From Bacteroidales bacterium (lineage in GTDB: Bacteria > Bacteroidota > Bacteroidia > Bacteroidales > WRLA01), in assembly GCA_031254805.1 (NCBI GenBank), contig JAIRTP010000051.1, positions 1 to 41,085 on the forward strand: 41,085 nt of DNA. The letters are read 5' to 3'. The notes beneath the pieces were generated by a model, which searched no databases, was not told the DNA's origin, and saw only the letters and a program-made list of their open reading frames with translations. Each line of letters begins with the position of its first letter. Positions within the stretch are counted from its first letter, which is position 1. Shown here piece by piece: positions 36,132 to 41,085 of this stretch. The position numbers were made by a program, and so were the translations under genes.

Positions 36132-37094
36132 ATGAAAACCAGTTTCACCAATTGTTTAATTATTGGATCAGGGCCGGCGGGATATACGGCGGCAATTTAT
36201 GCTGCGAGAGCCGATATGAAGCCTATGTTATATGAGGGCATGCAACCCGGCGGACAACTGACCATAACGACCGAAATTGAGAATTTCCCCGGATTTCCAA
36301 ATGGAATTTCCGGCGCAGAATTAATGGAGCAAATGCGTCGACAAGCGTTGAATTTTGACGTTGATATGCGCAGAGGAACGATAACGAAAGCGGATTTTTC
36401 AAGTCGGCCATTTAAAGTGTGGGTTGACGACGATGACTATGAAGAACATGTGATTGAGGCTAAAACTGTTATTATTGCAACCGGAGCGACGGCAAGATGG
36501 CTTGGATTGGAATCAGAAAGCGAATTTAGAGGCGGAGGCGTTTCTGCTTGCGCTACCTGCGACGGTTTTTTCTATCGGGGAATGGATGTGGCGGTGGTTG
36601 GCGGAGGCGACACCGCTTGCGAAGAGGCAACTTATTTGGCGAAAATTTGTAAAAAGGTTTATCTGATTCACCGCAGAGATCAACTTAGAGCGTCAAAAGC
36701 AATGCAATGCCGCGTAATGGAAACCGAAAATATTATTCCTGTATGGAATAGCCGTATTGTTGAATTTTTTGGCGAAGTGGATAAATTTGACAAGGTATTG
36801 AGAGGAATAAAAGTAGAAAATATACCTGCGGGAGAGATCACGGAAATAGCAGTTGACGGCGTTTTTATTGCCATCGGACATCATCCCAATTCCGATGTTT
36901 TCAAAGATCAAATACATGTCGATCAAGAAGGATATATCATAACTCAAGGTCATTCGACGCAAACCAATATTCCAGGCGTTTTTGCGGCAGGCGATATTCA
37001 AGATACTCAATTCCGCCAAGCTATTACGGCGGCGGCTTCCGGGTGTATGGCGGCGATTGAAGCAGAAAGATTTTTATTGGATGCGAAAGATTAA
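36132..37094 (+). CDS. trxB: Thioredoxin-disulfide reductase
   Basis: Cytosolic FAD enzyme that reduces thioredoxin with NADPH. The 320 residues have the FAD motif IGSGPAGYTAAIYAARA at 11-27, the redox CATC at 140-143 and the NADPH motif VGGGDTACEEA near 156-166. The C-terminal GVFAAGDIQD contacts FAD. Length and motif order are standard. Its stop abuts the stop of the convergent GH20-like gene with no gap. Confidence 0.96.
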   Translation: MKTSFTNCLIIGSGPAGYTAAIYAARADMKPMLYEGMQPGGQLTITTEIENFPGFPNGISGAELMEQMRRQALNFDVDMRRGTITKADFSSRPFKVWVDDDDYEEHVIEAKTVIIATGATARWLGLESESEFRGGGVSACATCDGFFYRGMDVAVVGGGDTACEEATYLAKICKKVYLIHRRDQLRASKAMQCRVMETENIIPVWNSRIVEFFGEVDKFDKVLRGIKVENIPAGEITEIAVDGVFIAIGHHPNSDVFKDQIHVDQEGYIITQGHSTQTNIPGVFAAGDIQDTQFRQAITAAASGCMAAIEAERFLLDAKD

Positions 37095-38591
37095 TTAATA
37101 CTCGGAAAATTGACTTTGAAGTTTTGATATCTCGCTAAGAAGATCAAGATATTGCGTAGAAAATCGCTCAGGAAATTCTGAGCGATTTTCTATTTTCAGT
37201 AAAGTCGCATGAGCATTTTGCAGATGTGTAATATTCTTTTCTAATATATCCAATATTTTCAACGCCTCCTTGATATTAATCGCTTTTCCCGCTTGATATT
37301 GATGCAATGACACAGATGCAATATTTTTCAAAACAATAAATTCAATGCGTTGCAATGCAAAGATTTCCGAAAGAACGATTGCTTCGTTTTTTATCGGATA
37401 TTCTGTGGTTACAAAGCTCAAATACTCTTCCAATTCAACTGATTTGTTGATAATATCTTCAATATATTTTATATTATCAACGTATTGCGTTCCTCCAAAG
37501 GCGACCTTTTGCCAAAAATCTTTGTTTGTTAAGTTCCTTTGTCGAAGCGAATCGATCTCCTGCATTTTCTCAACCAACGGAAAATCGGTTCCGAAAAATT
37601 GGACGTTCAAAGCTTTGTCAAACTGATCAAGCCTTTGAAAAAATAGCTCTCTATTGGAGATTTTTATGGGGCGCCACATCATCTCGGCTCCCAAGAGGAT
37701 CAGATACCAATTATCCATCAACAATACCTCAGAATCAGGAAGGACGACAATCCCCGATGTCGCTTCAAAATTATTAGAGATTTTAGAACTTAATGCTTCT
37801 GCAGATTGATGAAAGGCGGGATAAATAGCGTCTTTACTATCTATGACAAAATCTTGAATAGAATCTTTTTGCGCCGGATCTACAATTAATTCGACAAAAT
37901 ATGTTTCCGCGAATTTTTGAAGATAGAACAACTCCATCTCCGATAATGATTTGACGTAATGATTTTCAGAAAAATCAATTATGTTATATTTGTAATATGA
38001 AGATAATTTGATCAAATTTCTCAAGAAGTTGTAATCGGGCGTTTTATTGTTTGAATATCTATATCGCCAGCCTCGTTTTTTAAAATAAGGAACGTCGTTG
38101 ATTGTCATACAATCAATGGAACCGAACAGAGAAGACGTCTGCAATATCTGTATTAACGTCTGAGAACCGTAATAGAGTCCTGCATTACTATTTGCCAAAA
38201 TTTCGATTTTGTTGGTAAAAATATTTATCTGATAACCTTCATCTCCAACAGGAAGAATGACTTTGTCTTGATTTTTTTTGGGCTTTTCATGAGTTAGATT
38301 CCGAAGAACAATGGCTTTTTCGACTTTTTGTTTGTCGGTAATGGTTAATTCTTTTCCAAAAGCTTCATAATAACTCTCGCAAAAGAGCCAAACAGCTTGT
38401 TTTTCTTCTGTAGAGGATTTTTTATCAAGATAAACAGGAACAAGCTCGTTCATCTGAAATTTTCCTTCGAGCTTAATCATTTGTTGAGGAGCGGGAATTA
38501 AAGTCGGTATTTGAGCTTGAGTAGCAGGAAAGAATGCAATGAATGTGCAAACAATGATTGTAATTTTTAAGAGAGATATTCGTTGTGTCAT
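37095..38591 (-). CDS. Secreted GH20-like protein lacking the catalytic motif
   Basis: A 498-residue protein with signal peptide (MTQRISLLKITIIVCTFIAFFPATQAQ). Residues about 30-165 match the GH20b domain that precedes beta-hexosaminidase barrels (IPTLIPAPQQM...YQINIFTNKIEILANSNAGLYYGSQTL). Then INDVPYFKKRGWRYRYSNN matches the first barrel strand of GH20, which normally reads DxPxFxxRGxxxDxSR. The GH20 catalytic H-x-G-G-D-E segment is absent, the barrel is short, and the C-terminal ~130 residues are helical and unfamiliar. It is likely a non-catalytic or repurposed member. Only ATG 38591 precedes the signal peptide. The -7 box at 38599 implies an almost leaderless mRNA. Confidence 0.72.
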   Translation of the reverse strand: MTQRISLLKITIIVCTFIAFFPATQAQIPTLIPAPQQMIKLEGKFQMNELVPVYLDKKSSTEEKQAVWLFCESYYEAFGKELTITDKQKVEKAIVLRNLTHEKPKKNQDKVILPVGDEGYQINIFTNKIEILANSNAGLYYGSQTLIQILQTSSLFGSIDCMTINDVPYFKKRGWRYRYSNNKTPDYNFLRNLIKLSSYYKYNIIDFSENHYVKSLSEMELFYLQKFAETYFVELIVDPAQKDSIQDFVIDSKDAIYPAFHQSAEALSSKISNNFEATSGIVVLPDSEVLLMDNWYLILLGAEMMWRPIKISNRELFFQRLDQFDKALNVQFFGTDFPLVEKMQEIDSLRQRNLTNKDFWQKVAFGGTQYVDNIKYIEDIINKSVELEEYLSFVTTEYPIKNEAIVLSEIFALQRIEFIVLKNIASVSLHQYQAGKAINIKEALKILDILEKNITHLQNAHATLLKIENRSEFPERFSTQYLDLLSEISKLQSQFSEY

Positions 38592-38598
38592 TACTTAT

Positions 38599-38606
38599 CA
38601 AATTTA
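38599..38606 (-). promoter_or_regulatory. -7 box of the GH20-like gene
   Basis: The minus strand reads TAAATTTG, a TAnnTTTG match only 8 bases upstream of the ATG at 38591. A nearly leaderless transcript is implied. Confidence 0.4.
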
Positions 38607-38619
38607 AACAAGAAAAGAG

Positions 38620-38627
38620 TATTTTTG
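38620..38627 (+). promoter_or_regulatory. -7 box of the TlpA-like gene
   Basis: TATTTTTG is a perfect match to the -7 consensus. It makes the upstream GTG 38585 unusable as a start and supports GTG 38645. Confidence 0.45.
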
Positions 38628-38644
38628 CGTCAAATTTTCTGAAT

Positions 38645-40018
38645 GTGAAAAAAATAATTGCAAAAGTAACGATTTTATGGTTGGCATTATTGCCTTTGTA
38701 CGGATATGCGCAGTCGCTGACCGTTGCGATTCCTTGTACGGATACCATTCAAATGCTCTATTTATATGATTATTGGGGAGAAAGCAGGAAGTTAATTGAT
38801 ACGGCGCATCGTAATAACGAAGGAAAATTTCATTTTGTATTGAAATCCGGATTGCCGGCAGGTTTATATTCGATACAATCGGGACGACAAAAAGCTGATA
38901 TCATTCTAAGCGACAAAGAGAAAAGAGTCGAACTTTCTATCTGTTTGAACGATCCGTTACACGCCATGAAATCTATTCGTTCTCAGGAAAATGCCATTTA
39001 CTACGACTTCTTGCGTATCAATGAGGGATTATGGCAGGCCATCGGCGCATTGGAAAACTCTATTTTACGTTATCCGAGAAATGAGCCGTTTTTTGATACG
39101 TTGGCGCAGAAATATCAACGACTTCAAGAACAAAGAATTGAATTAATAGAAGACGTGCAACGGCTTTATCCGGATTCTTACGCTGCAAAATTAGCTTCTG
39201 TTTATCGGACGCCCTTTTTGAGCGCGCATTTAAGTAATAGCGCGCGAAGTCAAGTAATGCGGGAAGATTTTTTTTATAAAATCAATATGGCTGATACAGC
39301 TCTTTTGCGTAGCGATATCTATATTGAAAAAGCTAATCGATACATGGAGATGTTTATGAATCCGAACGCATCTTATGAAGAACTTCAAATAGAAATGATA
39401 ACGGCAATTGATAAAATTTTGGCCGCTTCATCTGAAAATGAGAAAGTTTTGAATTTTATGGTAGAATATTTCTCCGCCATGATGGTAGAGTATAATTTTG
39501 TGTTTGTTTTGGATCATTTATCTGAGAATTGGATGAGTTCGGATTGCGACGATCCTTCTGAATCCCGTCTTCAAACGCGTATAAAAAGATATCAAAATTT
39601 GACGATCGGAACACAAGCTCCATCCTTTGCAGTGCGAAATCAAGAAGGAGAAGCGATCCCGTTAGAAAAAATTGATGCTGAATATACTTTGATCGTTTTT
39701 TATGCTTCGACTTGTTCGCATTGCCGTCAATTGCTTCCAAAGATTGTTGAAAGAAAACGGAAATTATCAAATGATCAGTTAGAAGTAATAGCCGTTTCTA
39801 TTGATGAGGATGAGAGCGAATGGGAGCGATATATCAGTACCAATCCTTTTGAGTGGATCAATGTGAGAGAAGCAAAGATTTGGGACGGTTCGGTTGTTTC
39901 GGCGTATAATGTTTACTCGACGCCTATGATGTTTTTGTTGGATAAAGATAAAAAAATTGCAGCAAAACCTAACGATTGGAGCGAATTAAGAAAAGAATTG
40001 AACAAAATAGGACTTTAA
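38645..40018 (+). CDS. Exported TlpA-like thioredoxin-fold protein
   Basis: A protein of about 457 residues. VKKIIAKVTILWLALLPLYG (first residue read as Met) is a signal peptide. An N-terminal beta-rich region resembling DUF4369 (SLTVAIPCTD...GLPAGLYSIQ) precedes a long helical middle. The C-terminal thioredoxin domain has the redox motif CSHC at residues 357-360 (YASTCSHCRQLLP) and a cis-Pro STPMMF loop. This is the usual layout of Bacteroidetes TlpA/DUF4369 thioredoxins, which act on periplasmic disulfides or cytochrome maturation. The start was placed at GTG 38645 rather than GTG 38585, which overlaps the divergent gene and both promoters. It stands divergent from the GH20-like gene, near trxB. 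Confidence 0.82.
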   Translation: MKKIIAKVTILWLALLPLYGYAQSLTVAIPCTDTIQMLYLYDYWGESRKLIDTAHRNNEGKFHFVLKSGLPAGLYSIQSGRQKADIILSDKEKRVELSICLNDPLHAMKSIRSQENAIYYDFLRINEGLWQAIGALENSILRYPRNEPFFDTLAQKYQRLQEQRIELIEDVQRLYPDSYAAKLASVYRTPFLSAHLSNSARSQVMREDFFYKINMADTALLRSDIYIEKANRYMEMFMNPNASYEELQIEMITAIDKILAASSENEKVLNFMVEYFSAMMVEYNFVFVLDHLSENWMSSDCDDPSESRLQTRIKRYQNLTIGTQAPSFAVRNQEGEAIPLEKIDAEYTLIVFYASTCSHCRQLLPKIVERKRKLSNDQLEVIAVSIDEDESEWERYISTNPFEWINVREAKIWDGSVVSAYNVYSTPMMFLLDKDKKIAAKPNDWSELRKELNKIGL

Positions 40019-40075
40019 TTCTGTTTTTCGGCGCTTAGTAATACAAAATAAACAAGATATAACAGTTTTTCTGAA

Positions 40076-40124
40076 GCAATTTTCATAAGCTCAGGTCGCC
40101 GACCTACGCTTATGAAAATATTAC
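40076..40124. repeat. Dispersed palindromic repeat, copy 3 (short form)
   Basis: Hairpin with arms TTTTCATAAGC/GCTTATGAAAA (40080-40118) and an inner AGGTCG/CGACCT pair, followed by tattacc. The core matches the other copies at TTCATAA, GGTCGCC and TTATGAA. Compensating base changes keep the outer arms paired. The tandem 20-base units are missing. Confidence 0.7.
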
Positions 40125-40707
40125 CTTATTTGTAAAGGCAGGTAAAAATTAATCAGGGAAACAAAAATCCGGTATTTTGTCCTGACTTATCCGCCTTTAG
40201 AAAAGTATAAAAACAAGGGCTGACCCCCAGTTTATTAAGGACAAAAACAGTAAATTTGTCGCACTAATTTGGATAAGTCGGAAGTTTGTGAAGTCGATAA
40301 AGTTGTAAAGTCAGAAAAAAGTATAACAAGTCCGTAGGACTTAAACAGGGATAACCCTTGCAAGGCGAAGCCTCAACTCGGAGTGGGGCATATCTTGTTC
40401 ATCATTCGAACTCCGAAGGAGTTCAATTGTAAACGCTTAGTGGTTCATGATGTTTTTTCGCTTCATCTATGCATCACTATTTGCTATTCTTGCCGCAACT
40501 TTTGAAATGCGACATTGTCAACAGATATTAAAAAAGTCATCTGTTTGAAGAGAAAAGGCAGATGGATTATTGAAAAAGTTATCATGAACACGCAATGAGA
40601 TAATTTTCTCAAGGCTCAGGTGGATGTGAAAATCATGAATAGTGAATAACGCGGAAAACGTAAGGAAAGATCGCATTACGAGCCGCGAAGCGACGAAGCA
40701 ATCTAAT
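40125..40707. other. Gene-free, palindrome-rich intergenic region
   Basis: No reading frame of note. It contains a run of small perfect palindromes: AAGTCC-gta-GGACTT (40328-40342), AGGG-ataa-CCCT (40347-40358), AGGC-gaa-GCCT (40363-40373) and GAACTCC-gaa-GGAGTTC (40408-40424). From memory, gaactccgaaggagttc-type motifs recur in Bacteroidales intergenic DNA, but I cannot confirm that here. The function is unknown. Confidence 0.6.
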
Positions 40708-40770
40708 TTGCCTGAAAGGCAATATCTTCATAACCGCAAGTTGCCGAACCGCTGGTTATGAAAATCACGC
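40708..40770 (+). repeat. Dispersed palindromic repeat, copy 4 (deleted form)
   Basis: TTGCC-tgaaa-GGCAA (40708-40722) is followed directly by ATCTTCATAACC...GGTTATGAAAAT (40724-40765) and cacg. Compared with copy 1, the two 20-base units between gcctgaaa and the hairpin are precisely absent. One outer-arm base is mismatched. Confidence 0.72.
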
Positions 40771-40898
40771 CCCATTCGGATTTCAAAAAAATGTTATACC
40801 TTGTTTATTCCGCATCGCTAAGCAAGAAAAATAAGATAGTAAACTTTATCAATTTTCACTACTGTCCGGTAAACATTTTGAGGGGAGGGCAAAAAATC

Positions 40899-40934
40899 AG
40901 GGCTGATTTCCGATGATGGGAGTCAGCCCTTTTT
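40899..40934 (+). terminator. Terminator-like hairpin upstream of the transposase
   Basis: AGGGCTGA pairs with TCAGCCCT around a 16-base loop, followed by five T. It lies inside the IS upstream of the transposase promoter and could block readthrough from the chromosome into the transposase. Confidence 0.65.
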
Positions 40935-40937
40935 GGC

Positions 40938-40945
40938 TAATTTTG
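40938..40945 (+). promoter_or_regulatory. -7 box of the IS4 transposase
   Basis: TAATTTTG matches TAnnTTTG 27 bases before ATG 40972, directly after the hairpin T-tract. Confidence 0.45.
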
Positions 40946-40971
40946 CGATATCAAACAATAAAATTAGACCA

Positions 40972-41085
40972 ATGAGCAAAGATACAAATTTTAGCGGACA
41001 GCCGGTGTTTAATCAACTGTTAAAGTTGATACCACGTCAACAAGTAAAGCAATTGAGCAAAAATATTCGCGGCAGCGAGAAATAT
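40972..41085 (+). CDS. IS4-family transposase, N-terminal fragment (DUF4372)
   Basis: Only the first 38 codons are in the window. They begin MSKDTNFSGQPVFNQLLKLI and continue with PR, then a basic stretch. The pattern FSGQPVFNQLLKLIPR is the opening of the DUF4372 domain that heads Bacteroidetes IS4-family transposases, where it is thought to help bind the element ends. Whether the gene is intact cannot be judged. A -7 box and a blocking hairpin precede it. Confidence 0.75.
   Translation, partial: MSKDTNFSGQPVFNQLLKLIPRQQVKQLSKNIRGSEKY

Larger units (their letters stand above)
40861..41085 (+). mobile_element. Left part of an IS4-family insertion sequence (right end outside window)
   Basis: The transposase start at 40972 is preceded by a terminator-like hairpin and, at about 40861, actgtccggtaaacattttg. 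That stretch looks like an insertion-sequence tip. The exact left end is a guess, since the right inverted repeat and target duplication lie outside the window. Confidence 0.5.

Overview
The window looks like a chromosome segment of a Bacteroidota species, probably of the order Bacteroidales. The evidence is AT-rich DNA, repeated matches to the Bacteroidetes sigma-ABfr -7 box (TAnnTTTG) just upstream of genes, no clear Shine-Dalgarno sites, two secreted proteins with type IX secretion (T9SS, type A) C-terminal sorting domains, and a DUF4372/IS4-type transposase start. No rRNA, tRNA or CRISPR array was seen.

Layout. (1) 1-15503, minus strand: one unbroken reading frame of at least 5167 codons that runs off the left edge. 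It encodes a giant secreted protein: signal peptide, two Ig-like domains, seven FG-GAP/VCBS-like DxDxDG motifs, a CARDB-like segment, then 45 more Ig-like domains of about 87 residues each. (2) 15504-16505: AT-rich and gene-free, possibly a long leader for the giant gene. (3) 16523-18528: a nitrilase/omega-amidase-like hydrolase convergent with an AAA_14/DUF4143 ATPase. (4) 18626-20938: a secreted M6-family metalloprotease with PKD domains and a T9SS signal. (5) 21235-22659: cardiolipin synthase, minus strand. (6) 22848-26583: a five-gene plus-strand operon with a small Cys-rich protein, a true two-cysteine DsrC, a DsrM/NarI-like membrane protein, a DsrK/HdrD-like Fe-S protein and a cysteine desulfurase. 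(7) 26779-27357: a decayed flavin reductase pseudogene. (8) 27471-29875: purD translationally coupled to a GT4 glycosyltransferase, divergent from an oligosaccharide flippase (29995-31443). (9) rsgA, minus strand. (10) 32713-36048: a large secreted Asp-box protein with a T9SS domain. (11) trxB, a GH20-like pseudoenzyme and a TlpA-like thioredoxin. (12) 40019-41085: a palindrome-rich intergenic region ending in the 5' end of an IS4-family transposase.

How the genes may work together. The strongest candidate for an unusual system is the DsrC operon. A desulfurase could mobilise sulfur from cysteine, DsrC could carry it on its two C-terminal cysteines, and the DsrMK-like pair could couple DsrC redox state to the quinone pool. 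No dissimilatory sulfite reductase (DsrAB) is present in the window. The second notable feature is the giant Ig-repeat protein, which contains a visibly recent two-domain expansion. A third is a dispersed family of palindromic elements (four copies) that sits only between genes, always near gene 3' ends or the IS region.
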